From DATBIS01 sp036556805 (GTDB taxonomy: Bacteria; Actinomycetota; UBA4738; HRBIN12): 49,009 nt of DNA. Of this stretch, positions 7,691-16,374 are shown piece by piece (within the stretch, counting starts at the first letter, position 1; every line of letters begins with the position of its first letter). The position numbers were made by a program, and so were the translations under genes. The DNA lies in assembly GCA_036556805.1 (NCBI GenBank), contig DATBIS010000124.1:1-49009 (forward strand). The letters are read 5' to 3'. Under the pieces are notes generated by a model that had not been told where the DNA came from, made no database searches, and worked only from the letters and a program-made list of their open reading frames with translations.

Positions 7691-8857
7691 ATGACGAGCG
7701 ACCTCGACCGTTTGGCCCGCAGGAGCGTCAGGCGCCGTGACTTCATGCGGTACGCGGGCATCGCCGCGGGTGCGGGCATCCTCGCCGCGTGCAAGAACGC
7801 ATCCACGCCGGCCACGGGTCCCACCGGGTCGGGCGGAGCTCGCCCCACGATCGAGCAGGAGCCGGGCAGCCTCCAGGTGTTCGACTGGTCGGGGTACGGC
7901 AACGGCGACTACTACCCCGACAAGGAACGCGTGAACCTCTGGCAGAGCTACGTCGACGCGACCGGCGACACGCCGCAGTTCGTCCTGTTCGAGAACGATG
8001 ATGCCGGGTTCACGAAGGTCGCGACGGGCACCCACTACGACGTCGTGCACCCCTGCGCGTACCGCTTCAAGGACTACGTGGACCTCGGCGTGCTGCAGCC
8101 GTGGGACACGTCCCTGATCCCGAACTTCGCGTCGCTGAACCCCTCGCTCGAGGGCCAGGGAGTGATCGACGGCAAGCAGTACTTCATCGTCGAGGACTGG
8201 GGGTTCATCGCCCCGCTGTACCGCGCGGACAAGGTTCAACCCACGGAGGACTCCTGGAGCCTGCTCTGGGACGACCGATACGAGGGAAGGATCTCGTGGA
8301 TCGACACGCTCGAGATGCTCGTGATCGCCGGGTACTACCACGGCGTGCCGGACCCCTGGACGATGACGGACGACGAGCTCGCGCAGATGCGCGACTTCCT
8401 CATCTCGAAGAAGCACCTGGTTCGGTTCCTCTGGGACCAGTCGTTCGAGCTCTGGCAGGGATTCAAGCGTGACGAGGTGTGGATCGGCTACTCCTGGCCG
8501 GACACGGTGGGCTACGCGCTGACGGCCGGCATGGACGTCGTGTACATGGAGCCGAAGGAGTCACGGATCTCCTGGACCTGCGGCTTCGGCCTGTTCAAGG
8601 ACACGGCGAACTACTACCACGCGCACGAGTACGTGAACTCGTGGTCGAGCACGAAGGCGGCCGCGTTCCTGGAGGCTTGGTACTACTACGGCCACGCGAA
8701 CACCTCGGTCGACCTGTCCCTGATCCCGGAAGCGATCGTGAAGGCCTTCAGCCTCGACGACCTGTCCGTGCTGGAGCCGCCGCGATCGGTCGTGGAGTCC
8801 TGGATCTCGCGTCGGGACGTGTATGGCCAGTACTGGAGCGAGGTTCTCGCGGCGTGA
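7691..8857 (+). CDS. Polyamine-type ABC transporter substrate-binding lipoprotein (PotD-like)
   Basis: 388 residues. The N terminus has a twin-arginine motif (RRRDFMR, residues 14-20), a hydrophobic stretch and a lipobox ILAAC (Cys34), so it is probably exported folded by Tat and then lipidated. The mature domain fits the spermidine/putrescine-binding family: LQVFDWSGYGNGDYYPD at the N-lobe, DVVHPCAYRFKDYVDLGVLQPWD, and IGYSWPDTVGYALTAGMDVVYMEPKE. Ligand choice among polyamines and related amines cannot be fixed from sequence. The two permease genes follow on the same strand. The start is fixed by a strong Shine-Dalgarno. Confidence 0.88.
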   Translation: MTSDLDRLARRSVRRRDFMRYAGIAAGAGILAACKNASTPATGPTGSGGARPTIEQEPGSLQVFDWSGYGNGDYYPDKERVNLWQSYVDATGDTPQFVLFENDDAGFTKVATGTHYDVVHPCAYRFKDYVDLGVLQPWDTSLIPNFASLNPSLEGQGVIDGKQYFIVEDWGFIAPLYRADKVQPTEDSWSLLWDDRYEGRISWIDTLEMLVIAGYYHGVPDPWTMTDDELAQMRDFLISKKHLVRFLWDQSFELWQGFKRDEVWIGYSWPDTVGYALTAGMDVVYMEPKESRISWTCGFGLFKDTANYYHAHEYVNSWSSTKAAAFLEAWYYYGHANTSVDLSLIPEAIVKAFSLDDLSVLEPPRSVVESWISRRDVYGQYWSEVLAA

Positions 8858-8886
8858 GCGCCGGCGCGGCGCGTAGGTAGGCGACC

Positions 8887-9789
8887 GTGGCGGCAGTGGC
8901 GACGGACGACACCGCCAAGGCGTGGCGACGCCGCGATCGAGCGGTGACCGGCGGGCTTCTCTCGGGACCCCTCTTGTGGCTGCTGATCTTCTTCGTCGCG
9001 CCGGTCGTGTACGTCGGGGTGTACAGCGTCGGGGGGATCAAGGTCTTTCCCACCGACGCGGGCGTGCTGTCGCTGGGGGACTGGCGTTCGTTCCTCGGGG
9101 GCGACTCCGTCTACCTGAGCCTGTTCTGGAAGTCGATCCGGATCTCGTTCACGGTCTCGGTCATCGTCGTGCTGCTCGCATACCCGGTGGGCTACTTCCT
9201 GGCGCTCTGCGTGCGGAAGCGGAAGTACGTCCTGCTGCTGTTGATCATCGCACCGTTCCTCACGAGCTACCTGCTCCGCGTGCTCGCCTGGAAGGTCATC
9301 CTGGGCGACACCGGGGTGCTCAACTCGTTTCTCGTCTCCATTGACGCGCGCAGCCCCGACCACCCGATCACGTGGCTCCTGTACAGCCAGTTCACCGTGG
9401 TGCTCGTGCTCGCATACGTCTGGGTACCCTTCGTCGCCCTGCCGATCTTCGCGTCGCTGGACGGCCTCGACACCAGCGTGCTGGAAGCCGCGAGCGACCT
9501 GGGAGCGAACCGTTGGCGCGCGTTCTGGCGCGTGACGTTTCCCCTGAGCCTCCCCGGGACGATTGCGGCGTTCGTGTTCGTGTTCGTTCCGACGATCGGT
9601 GAATTCGTCACGCCGAAACTCGTCGGCGGCACCAGCGGCTACCTCTTCGGCAACGCGATCCAGGACCTGTTCACGACGGGCACCGACTGGCAACGAGGCT
9701 CGGTGCTCGCGATGTTCCTGCTCCTCGTCGTCGCCGGATTGATGGCCGTCTTCGGCAAGTTCGTACGCGTGCGCAGCGTGGCGGCCTGA
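8887..9789 (+). CDS. Polyamine-type ABC transporter permease (PotB-like)
   Basis: 300 residues with a GTG start 29 bases after the binding-protein gene. About six membrane helices are visible, the first at LLWLLIFFVAPVVYVGVYSVG. The EAA loop that contacts the ATPase is present as LEAASDLGANRWRAFWRVTFPLSLPG. The late FVPTIGEFVTPKLVGG segment is characteristic of PotB. It forms the inner-membrane channel with the next gene. No PotA-type ATPase gene lies in this cluster, so the energising subunit must be encoded elsewhere. Confidence 0.9.
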   Translation: MAAVATDDTAKAWRRRDRAVTGGLLSGPLLWLLIFFVAPVVYVGVYSVGGIKVFPTDAGVLSLGDWRSFLGGDSVYLSLFWKSIRISFTVSVIVVLLAYPVGYFLALCVRKRKYVLLLLIIAPFLTSYLLRVLAWKVILGDTGVLNSFLVSIDARSPDHPITWLLYSQFTVVLVLAYVWVPFVALPIFASLDGLDTSVLEAASDLGANRWRAFWRVTFPLSLPGTIAAFVFVFVPTIGEFVTPKLVGGTSGYLFGNAIQDLFTTGTDWQRGSVLAMFLLLVVAGLMAVFGKFVRVRSVAA

Positions 9790-10646
9790 TGGACGCCGCG
9801 GCCTCCAGGGGTGCGCTTCGGACGCTGAAGGTGTTCTTCGTGCTGCTCGTGGTGTTCCTGTACGCGCCGATCGTGATCCTCGCGATCTTCTCGTTCAACG
9901 ACGGGGACGTCTCGTTCCCTCTGCAAGGGTTCACGACGCGATGGTATGAGCAGTTCCTTTCCAACCCTTTGTTGATCGGCGCGCTGCAACGGAGCGCGCT
10001 CGTGGCGACGGCGTCGAGCCTCATCGCCATCGTGCTCGGCGTGCTCGCATCGTTCGCCCTCGTGCGCAGGAGATTCGTGGGCAAGTCGGCGGCCTCCGCG
10101 TTGTTCTTCTCTCCCCTCGTGATCCCCTACCTCGTCTTCGGGATCTCGTTGTTGCTGCTCTTCCGGCTGGTCGACCAGGCCCTCACGAGCGTCGCCGGCA
10201 TCTACATCGGGCTCGGCCTGCACGCGGTCGTCATCGGCCACGTCGTGGTGTCGCTGCCGTACGTGATCCTCACGGTCATGCCGCTGCTGGAGCGACTGAG
10301 CGCGTCGCTCGAAGAGGCCGCTCGCGACCTCGGGGCGGGCACGTGGCAGACGTTTCGGCGCGTGACGCTGCCCCTGCTGCTGCCGGCGCTCATCTCGTCG
10401 TTCCTCATCGCGTTCACGCTGTCGTTCGACGAGTACGCGATCGCGTCGTTCCTCGCGGGTGAACAGCCGACGTGGCCGGTGTACCTGTTCGCGCAGCTGC
10501 GGGTCCCGAGCCAGCTACCCCAGCTACTCGCGGTCGCTTCGGTGATCCTGATCGCCTCGTTGCTGCTGGTGCTCTCCGCCGAGATCGGCCGGCGCGTCAC
10601 CGAACGGAAGTACGCGGGCGAGCTCGCGGGACGAGGGATCGTCTAG
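9789..10646 (+). CDS. Polyamine-type ABC transporter permease (PotC-like)
   Basis: 285 residues; the ATG shares one base with the TGA of potB (TGATG). Six membrane helices are expected, beginning VFFVLLVVFLYAPIVILAIFSF, followed by NDGDVSFPLQGFTTRWYEQF, which is typical of PotC. The EAA motif is LEEAARDLGAGTWQTFRRVTLPLLLPA and the end of the domain is TLSFDEYAIASFLAG, also a PotC signature. It pairs with PotB as the heterodimeric channel. Confidence 0.9.
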   Translation: MDAAASRGALRTLKVFFVLLVVFLYAPIVILAIFSFNDGDVSFPLQGFTTRWYEQFLSNPLLIGALQRSALVATASSLIAIVLGVLASFALVRRRFVGKSAASALFFSPLVIPYLVFGISLLLLFRLVDQALTSVAGIYIGLGLHAVVIGHVVVSLPYVILTVMPLLERLSASLEEAARDLGAGTWQTFRRVTLPLLLPALISSFLIAFTLSFDEYAIASFLAGEQPTWPVYLFAQLRVPSQLPQLLAVASVILIASLLLVLSAEIGRRVTERKYAGELAGRGIV

Positions 10647-10667
10647 GGCGTTCGCGCGGGCGGCGGG

Positions 10668-10679
10668 TACGCTGGATCG
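10668..10679 (+). promoter_or_regulatory. Leaderless promoter -10 (TACGCT) for the MoxR-like gene
   Basis: TACGCT at 10668-10673 ends six bases before the GTG at 10680. No Shine-Dalgarno is present. It lies in the 33-base gap after potC, so the AAA gene probably has its own transcript rather than belonging to the Pot operon. Confidence 0.55.
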
Positions 10680-12089
10680 GTGCCCGCCGCCACCACCATC
10701 GGGGAGCTCCGCGCCGCCGGCTTCGCGGATCGCTCCGTCAAGGAGGAGCTCCGCGAAAACCTGCTCGCGAAGCTGCGTTCGGGCGAACCGCTGTTTCCCT
10801 CGATCGTCGGGTTCGACGACTCGGTGCTTCCCGCGCTCGAGCGCGGCATCCTGGCAGGCCACGACCTGATCCTCCTCGGCGAGCGCGGACAGGCCAAGAC
10901 ACGGCTGATCCGCAGGATCGTCGACCTGCTCGACGAGCAGACGCCTGCGATCGAGGGTTGTGAGATCTTCGACCATCCCTACCGGCCGATCTGCGCGCGC
11001 TGCCGCGGCCTGGTTGCGGCCGACGGTGATGGCGTGCCGATCACGTGGATCGATCGGGAAGATCGTTACGCCGAGAAGCTCGCGACGCCCGACACGTCGG
11101 TCGCCGACCTCATCGGCGACGTCGACCCGATCAAGGTCGCGGAGGGCCGGTACCTCGCCGACGAGCTCACGATCCACTACGGCATGATCCCGAGGACGAA
11201 CCGCGGGATCGTCGCCATCAACGAGCTGCCCGATCTGCCGGAGCGGATCCAGGTGTCGCTGTTCAACATCCTGGAGGAGCGCGACGTGCAGATCCGCGGC
11301 TACCGGGTCCGGCTCCCGCTCGACCTGCTGCTCGTCGCGACCGCGAACCCCGACGACTACACGCATCGCGGCCGCATCGTGTCGCCGTTGAAGGACCGGT
11401 TCGGCACCCAGGCGCGCACGCACTATCCGGAGACCGTGGCCGAGGAGATCCGGATCATGGACCAGGAGGCGAGGCGCGCGGCCGCCGGTGTGCCGGTTCG
11501 CGTCCCCACGTTCTTGAAGGAGGTGCTCGCGGCATTCACGTCGGAGCTTCGCCGCTCGCCGCACGTGAACCATCGCAGCGGGGTGAGCGTCCGGTACTCG
11601 ATCGGGAACCTGGAGACGCTCGCGGCGGCGGCGGTCCGCCGGGCCGCGCGCTCGGGCGAGTCCGAGGCCGTGCCCCGGATCGTCGACCTGCCCGCCGTGG
11701 TCGCATCGTCGCTCGGCCGGATCGAGTTCGACACGATCGAGGAGGGCCGGGAGGACGAGATCCTCGCGAGGGCACTTCGCCAGGCGACGCTGGAGGTCTT
11801 CCGTCGCAGGCTCTCCGGGTTCGACTTCGTCCCGCTGCTCGGGAGGTTCGAGTCGCCGGGCTTCGCCGCGGAGACGTCCGACCTCACGCCCGCCTCCGCC
11901 GTGCTCGCTCAGTTCGACGACCTGCCGGGCCTCGCGAAGCTCCTGGAGCGCCTCGGGGTGGAGGAAGAGAGCCCGGGTGCCGCCGCGAGCGCGCTCGAGT
12001 TCGCCCTCGAGGGACTGCATCTGTCGCGCCGGCTCAACAAGGACGAAGGGGCGAACGGCGAGGCTCGGTACGAGGGCGTCGACGGCTGA
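10680..12089 (+). CDS. MoxR/magnesium-chelatase-like AAA ATPase
   Basis: 469 residues. The P-loop is GERGQAKT (67-74); the Walker B region reads RGIVAINELPDLPERIQVSLFNILEERDVQIRG in family style, with the usual Asp replaced by Asn (INEL). VATANPDDYTHRGRIVSPLKDRFG holds sensor 1 and the arginine-finger region. A CARCRG pair (near 105) is inserted between Walker A and B. These ATPases work with VWA-domain partners to remodel or insert metal into target proteins, and a VWA gene lies two genes downstream. The last 100 residues carry no obvious catalytic motif. Not a chlorophyll enzyme in this context. Confidence 0.85.
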   Translation: MPAATTIGELRAAGFADRSVKEELRENLLAKLRSGEPLFPSIVGFDDSVLPALERGILAGHDLILLGERGQAKTRLIRRIVDLLDEQTPAIEGCEIFDHPYRPICARCRGLVAADGDGVPITWIDREDRYAEKLATPDTSVADLIGDVDPIKVAEGRYLADELTIHYGMIPRTNRGIVAINELPDLPERIQVSLFNILEERDVQIRGYRVRLPLDLLLVATANPDDYTHRGRIVSPLKDRFGTQARTHYPETVAEEIRIMDQEARRAAAGVPVRVPTFLKEVLAAFTSELRRSPHVNHRSGVSVRYSIGNLETLAAAAVRRAARSGESEAVPRIVDLPAVVASSLGRIEFDTIEEGREDEILARALRQATLEVFRRRLSGFDFVPLLGRFESPGFAAETSDLTPASAVLAQFDDLPGLAKLLERLGVEEESPGAAASALEFALEGLHLSRRLNKDEGANGEARYEGVDG

Positions 12090-12103
12090 CGCCCGCCCGA
12101 CAG

Positions 12104-12116
12104 TACGCTTCGGCCC
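12104..12116 (+). promoter_or_regulatory. Leaderless promoter -10 (TACGCT) for the small membrane protein
   Basis: TACGCT at 12104-12109 ends seven bases before the GTG at 12117. It lies in the 27-base gap after the AAA gene. No ribosome site is visible. Confidence 0.5.
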
Positions 12117-12533
12117 GTGGTCGGGCTGCACGAGGTCGTCGGATACGTCGTGGTCGGCCTCTTCACGATCGGTTGGGTTTGGGGGCTGGGCGCGAAGATC
12201 GCGCGTCGCGGACCCGGCGACCGGTATTGGCTCTGGCTCACGGCCGCGCAACTCGTGCTGGGCGCACAGGCGGTCCTCGGGATCGTGCTGTTCGCCACCG
12301 GGCATCGCGTGCGGACCGGGAGCGACCTCTCGAACCTCCTGCACTACGTGTACGGCGCGTTGCCGTTCGTGCTCTTGGTCGTCGCGCACCTCATCGCGCG
12401 CGAGGGGAACGCGAGCATGATCGGGTTCCCCGCCGAGAGGAAGATCGAACCGTGGGTGCCCTTCGCGTGGGTCGCGTTCATCTCGTTCGGCCTGACGCTT
12501 CGCGCGCTCATGACAGGGCTCGGGACGGGGTGA
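12117..12533 (+). CDS. Small integral membrane protein of unknown function
   Basis: 138 residues with four hydrophobic segments: about 4-24, 41-61, 73-90 and 104-124. The loop HRVRTGSDLSNLLHYVYGALPFVLL carries a histidine facing a membrane helix, and a second histidine (VVAHLIAREG) follows. Histidines at the ends of a four-helix bundle recall small cytochrome-b-like proteins, but I cannot assign a family. It lies between the AAA ATPase and a flavoprotein, in a run that ends with the VWA partner. Confidence 0.65.
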   Translation: MVGLHEVVGYVVVGLFTIGWVWGLGAKIARRGPGDRYWLWLTAAQLVLGAQAVLGIVLFATGHRVRTGSDLSNLLHYVYGALPFVLLVVAHLIAREGNASMIGFPAERKIEPWVPFAWVAFISFGLTLRALMTGLGTG

Positions 12534-12537
12534 GCAG

Positions 12538-12969
12538 TTGCGGAAGAACCTGAGGCCCGATCAGCTCGACGACCTGCTCGAACGTCCGATCGTCGCGGTG
12601 CTCGCGACCCGCCGGCCGGACGACGAACTCTTGCTCTCGCCCGTGTGGCACGAATGGCAAGACGGAGGATTCACGGTTGCGTCATCGTGGGACGACGTGA
12701 AGGTTCGGCATCTCCGCAGGGATCCACGGGCATCGATCGTGGTGCACGAGTCGTCGCCGCCGTATCGGGGCTTGGAGGTTCGCGGCGTCGCGACCCTCTC
12801 GAAGGCAGGCGCCTCCGAGACGGCGCTGCGGATCGCGATCCGCTACCTCGGGGAAGAGGGGGGGAGGGCCTACGCGTACGAGGAGCCGGACGACGTCCTG
12901 ATCCGCGTGGAGCCGGGCGTACTCCGCGCCTGGGACTTCGTCGACGAGTACCCGGACCCCGAACGGTGA
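12538..12969 (+). CDS. Pyridoxamine 5'-phosphate oxidase-like FMN/F420-binding protein
   Basis: 143 residues from the TTG at 12538, four bases after the previous stop. The split-barrel pattern is clear: VAVLATRRPDDELLLSPVWHEWQDGGFTVASS, VKVRHLRRDPRASIVVHE and YRGLEVRGVATL. This family binds FMN or the deazaflavin F420 and includes actinobacterial F420-dependent reductases. Which cofactor is used cannot be read from the sequence. Its stop lies inside an alternative start of the VWA gene, so the two are closely linked. Confidence 0.8.
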   Translation: MRKNLRPDQLDDLLERPIVAVLATRRPDDELLLSPVWHEWQDGGFTVASSWDDVKVRHLRRDPRASIVVHESSPPYRGLEVRGVATLSKAGASETALRIAIRYLGEEGGRAYAYEEPDDVLIRVEPGVLRAWDFVDEYPDPER

Positions 12970-12977
12970 GCCGCGCG

Positions 12978-12989
12978 TACCCTGGACGC
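12978..12989 (+). promoter_or_regulatory. Leaderless promoter -10 (TACCCT) for the VWA gene
   Basis: TACCCT at 12978-12983 ends six bases before the GTG at 12990. This decides the start against the alternative GTG at 12966, which overlaps the previous stop codon. Confidence 0.5.
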
Positions 12990-14924
12990 GTGCGGAGCAC
13001 CCGCTACTCGCGCTGGGACGGGACCCAGGATCCGTTCGGCCCGGATCTCGCCGCCGGCGACCTGCTCGAGGAGATGTCCGACGATCTGTTGTCGGGCGCC
13101 GGCGCACAGGCGGCGCTCCAGCGCCTCACCCGACGCGGGATGCGCGGTCGCTTCGGCGGGCTCGACGCGCTTCGGGCGCGGCTGCGCCAGCAACGAGAGC
13201 GCGAGGAGCAGGCGCTCAACCTCGCGGGGCCCCTCGAGGAGATCCGCGAGGAGCTCGAGGAGATCGTCGAACGCGAGCGCACGAAGCTCTCCTTCGAGCC
13301 GAACGAGGACGCGCGACAGCGCGAGGCCTTCCTCGACGCGCTGCCGCCCGACGTGCCCGGGCGGATCCGGGAGCTCACCGAGTATCGGTTCGCGGATCGG
13401 GAAGCGCAGCGGCGGTTCGACGAGCTGGTGCGGCGGTTGCGCGAGGAGGTACTCGGCGCGCACTTCCGCAGCATGGCGCAGGGCTTGCGGAACCTCTCGC
13501 CCGAAGAGCTCGCCCGGTTCCGCGACATGCTCGCCGAGCTGAACCGGATGATCGAGCAGCGCGAGCGCGGCGAGCCGATCGACTTCGATGGGTTCATCCA
13601 GCGCCACGGCGACTTCTTCCAAGGAAACCCGCGGAACCTCGACGAGCTGCTCGAGCAGATGGCGCGGCGGATGGCCGCGATGAGCCGGCTGATGGCGTCG
13701 CTCAGCGCCGAGCAGCGCGCGGAGCTCCAGGAGCTCTCCGAGCAGATCCTCGGGGACATGGACCTCGCCTTCGAGGTCGACCGCCTCGGCGCGAACCTCG
13801 CGGGGCTGTTCCCGGAGATGCCCTGGGGCGAGCCGACGTTCGGCGAGGGCGAGGAGTCGATGCCGCTCTCGGCCACCGTCGACGCGATGGAACGCATGCA
13901 CGACTACGAGGAGCTCGACCGTTCGATGCGAGGCGACTATCCCGGTGCGTCGCTCGAGGACGTCGACGAGGACGCCGTGCGCCGGACGCTCGGCGAACCC
14001 GCGGCCCAGGACCTCCGCCGCCTGAAGCAGATCGAGCGCGCGCTCGAACAGGCCGGACTCGTGACGCGCAGGAACGGTCGGCTGGAGGTCACGCCGCGCG
14101 GCGCGCGGAAGCTCGGCGAGCGCGCGCTCGTGAAGGTGTTCGAGCAACTCCGTCGCGACCGCGAGGGAACGCGGGAGGCTCGATCGGTGGGCGGTCAGGT
14201 CGAGCCCACCGGTGGGACCCGCCCGTGGCGGTTCGGGGACACCGGGCAGATCGCCGTGCAGCGCAGCGTGTTCAACGCGGTGGCCCGGTCCGGCCCCGGC
14301 GCCGGTCCGGTTCGGCTGGTCCCCGACGACTTCGAGCTGGTGGAGGCCGAGGAACGAACCGAGGCGGCGACCGCGCTCCTGCTGGACCTGTCGTTCTCGA
14401 TGCCGCTCCGCGGGCATTTCGTGCACGCGAAGCGCATGGCGCTCGCGCTGCACGCGCTGATCGAGGGGCGCTATCCCCACGACAAGCTCTACATGATCGG
14501 GTTCAGCGACTACGCGCGGCGGATGGAGCCGCAGGACCTCACCGCGGCCGGGTGGGAGCGCGTGTTCGGCACGAACATGCAGCACGCGTTCATGCTCGCG
14601 GGAAGGCTGCTCGCCCAGCACCCGCGCGCGGCGCGGCAGGTGATCATGGTCACCGACGGCGAGCCCACGGCCCACCTCGTGGGCGACCAGGCGCTCTTCG
14701 AGTGGCCCCCGATCCCGGAGACGATCCGACTCACGCTCGCGGAGGCCTTGAAGCTGTCGCGGGCAGGGGTGACGCTCAACGTGTTCATGCTCGAGGAGTC
14801 GGAGGGGCTCATCTCGTTCATGGAGCGGCTCGCGCGGATGACCTCGGGCCGCGTGTTCCTCATGGACGACGAGCGACTCGGCGACTTCGTTCTTCGCGAC
14901 TACGTCGCCCGTCGCCCGCGCTGA
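12990..14924 (+). CDS. VWA-domain protein, partner of the MoxR-like ATPase
   Basis: 644 residues. The N-terminal two thirds are charged and helical, rich in Glu and Arg, with likely coiled coils (for example QQREREEQALNLAGPLEEI). The C-terminal quarter is a von Willebrand A domain: MIDAS motif DLSFS (about residue 466), FSDYARRMEPQDL, then MVTDGEPTAH. MoxR-type ATPases and VWA proteins act as chaperone or metallochelatase pairs; this VWA lies in the same run as the AAA gene at 10680. The start at 12990 is chosen from the leaderless -10; 12966 is the alternative and would add eight residues. The client protein is unknown. Confidence 0.83.
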   Translation: MRSTRYSRWDGTQDPFGPDLAAGDLLEEMSDDLLSGAGAQAALQRLTRRGMRGRFGGLDALRARLRQQREREEQALNLAGPLEEIREELEEIVERERTKLSFEPNEDARQREAFLDALPPDVPGRIRELTEYRFADREAQRRFDELVRRLREEVLGAHFRSMAQGLRNLSPEELARFRDMLAELNRMIEQRERGEPIDFDGFIQRHGDFFQGNPRNLDELLEQMARRMAAMSRLMASLSAEQRAELQELSEQILGDMDLAFEVDRLGANLAGLFPEMPWGEPTFGEGEESMPLSATVDAMERMHDYEELDRSMRGDYPGASLEDVDEDAVRRTLGEPAAQDLRRLKQIERALEQAGLVTRRNGRLEVTPRGARKLGERALVKVFEQLRRDREGTREARSVGGQVEPTGGTRPWRFGDTGQIAVQRSVFNAVARSGPGAGPVRLVPDDFELVEAEERTEAATALLLDLSFSMPLRGHFVHAKRMALALHALIEGRYPHDKLYMIGFSDYARRMEPQDLTAAGWERVFGTNMQHAFMLAGRLLAQHPRAARQVIMVTDGEPTAHLVGDQALFEWPPIPETIRLTLAEALKLSRAGVTLNVFMLEESEGLISFMERLARMTSGRVFLMDDERLGDFVLRDYVARRPR

Positions 14925-15556
14925 TGCCGCGGCTCGTCCGCGTCCTCGCGTGGGTCGTGGTGTTCGTGGGCGCGGCCGGTGTCGGCGCGTACGTCGCCGC
15001 GCACTCGAATCCATTTCCCCCGAGCGTGGAGGGGTCTCCGTCCGTGGGTACCGTGTCGCTCACCCCCACGAGCCCGGGTGCCGAGCCGATGGTCTGGAAG
15101 GGCTCGATCCAGAGCGCGACGTACCACCAGCTCAACGTCGGCGGGCGATGCTCGACGACGTGGCGCGGGTCGATCACCGTCGGCGTCGACGGCTCGGGCG
15201 TCGTGACCGGCAGGGCGGTCGTCCGCCGGGTCGGGGAGCTCCGCTGCGACTTCGCGACCGCGCAGGCGCAGGTGGAGCGCTACGAGGTCACGGCGACCGG
15301 TCAGCTCGCCGCCGACGGGTTCGCACTGCGATTCCTCCCCGCGTCGAGCGTGCCGGCGTCGGGCGCCGACGACTACGGCGGGTTCCTCCACACGCTGCTG
15401 CAGCCCGACGCCCGCCCGTTCATCCTGGTGGAGACCGAACCCGGCGCAACGGCGCAGGGCGTGCTGGTGATCCGCCGTCCCGATCAGGAAGAGCGAGGCA
15501 CGTACGTGTCGCGCACCCGAATCCGGCTCGGCTGCGCCCGAGGCTGCGCGACCTAG
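14924..15556 (+). CDS. Secreted or membrane-anchored protein of unknown function
   Basis: 210 residues; the ATG overlaps the VWA stop (TGATG). One N-terminal hydrophobic helix (residues 5-24, VRVLAWVVVFVGAAGVGAYV) acts as signal or anchor, and the rest is extracytoplasmic. The mature part alternates strands typical of a beta-rich domain (WKGSIQSATYHQLNVGGRCSTTWRGSITVGVDGSGVVTG) and has four cysteines, two of them at the extreme C terminus (LGCARGCAT). No family recognised. It is the last gene of the MoxR-VWA run and its stop shares a CTAG with the convergent methyltransferase. Confidence 0.65.
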   Translation: MPRLVRVLAWVVVFVGAAGVGAYVAAHSNPFPPSVEGSPSVGTVSLTPTSPGAEPMVWKGSIQSATYHQLNVGGRCSTTWRGSITVGVDGSGVVTGRAVVRRVGELRCDFATAQAQVERYEVTATGQLAADGFALRFLPASSVPASGADDYGGFLHTLLQPDARPFILVETEPGATAQGVLVIRRPDQEERGTYVSRTRIRLGCARGCAT

Positions 15557-16374
15557 ACGTCCCACCAGAGCGTCGAGACCACCTGCTCGGGCGGCCCCGC
15601 CGACCAAAGGTCGCCGTCGCGGCGAAGCCGGTCGCCGAGGGCCGCAGCCACCTCGTCGTCGCGGCTCGCGGGAAGGCAGAGCCGCCGGCGAACCAGCGCG
15701 ACCGCGTCTTCCCTTCGTGCGAACCCGCCGCTGCCGCGGTCGCCGCGCTCGGTGCGATCCTCCCGATGGGGGTCGAACCCGAGCTCCGCGAGCGCCTCGG
15801 CGGCATCGATCGCCGAGGGCCCGTCCGGCCACCGGATCCCGTGGAAGCCGAGCCAGAGGTCGCTCATCCACGCGAGGGGATGGCGTTCGGTGAGCTCCAC
15901 GACCACGCGCCGTGTCGCGTGCTCGTGCAGAGCGCGCGCGAACGCGCCGAGGTCCGCAACGTTGTAGAAGACGTGGCCGCACACCACGACGGCGCACCGC
16001 GGCGCTCGATCACCGACCTCCGGCCAGGAACCAAGGACCGTCTGAGATGCGACGCCGGCCTCGAGCGCGGCCGACGCGAAGGCGTCGAGCATGTCCTGCT
16101 GGCCGTCGACGCCGATGATCGTTCCGGCGCGAGCCGCGAGCGGCAGCGAGGTCGCGCCGCCTCCCACCCCGACGTCGAGGACTCCCTCGCCCTCGTGCAG
16201 CGCCTCGAGCGCCCGCGTCGTGGTGGGCGTCTGCTCGCGCGAAGTCGACGCGCGCGCACGCCGCGTGAAGAGCTCGGCCGGGAACCCGTACGGCGACTCG
16301 GGCGCGTTCTCGAGGATGCGCTCCGGGACCGCGCGCGCGCGAAGGTCGCGCTCCCATCGTTCCAGGGCGCTCAT
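15553..16374 (-). CDS. SAM-dependent methyltransferase (class I)
   Basis: 273 residues from the ATG at 16374, which overlaps the TGA of the CoA-transferase gene (ATGA). Motif I is VLDVGVGGGATSLPLAA, followed by IIGVDGQQDMLDAFASAAL and VVVCGHVFYNVADLGAFARALHEHA. The last motif, RRVVVELTERHPLAWMSDLWLGFHGIRWP, is unusual for quinone enzymes, so the substrate is unknown. It is cotranscribed with the class III CoA-transferase. Confidence 0.78.
   Translation of the reverse strand: MSALERWERDLRARAVPERILENAPESPYGFPAELFTRRARASTSREQTPTTTRALEALHEGEGVLDVGVGGGATSLPLAARAGTIIGVDGQQDMLDAFASAALEAGVASQTVLGSWPEVGDRAPRCAVVVCGHVFYNVADLGAFARALHEHATRRVVVELTERHPLAWMSDLWLGFHGIRWPDGPSAIDAAEALAELGFDPHREDRTERGDRGSGGFARREDAVALVRRRLCLPASRDDEVAAALGDRLRRDGDLWSAGPPEQVVSTLWWDV

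Noticed and set aside
8858..8867. Ten-base palindrome GCGCCGGCGC after the PotD gene
   Set aside because: No loop and frequent by chance in such GC-rich DNA; no sign of function.
10680..12089. AAA ATPase as the missing PotA ATPase of the polyamine importer
   Set aside because: It has MoxR/Mg-chelatase motifs and lacks the ABC signature LSGGQ, and it has its own promoter.
12870..15014. A long minus-strand frame opposite the VWA gene
   Set aside because: It is His/Arg/Glu-repetitive with no recognisable fold; the plus strand has a clear VWA domain.
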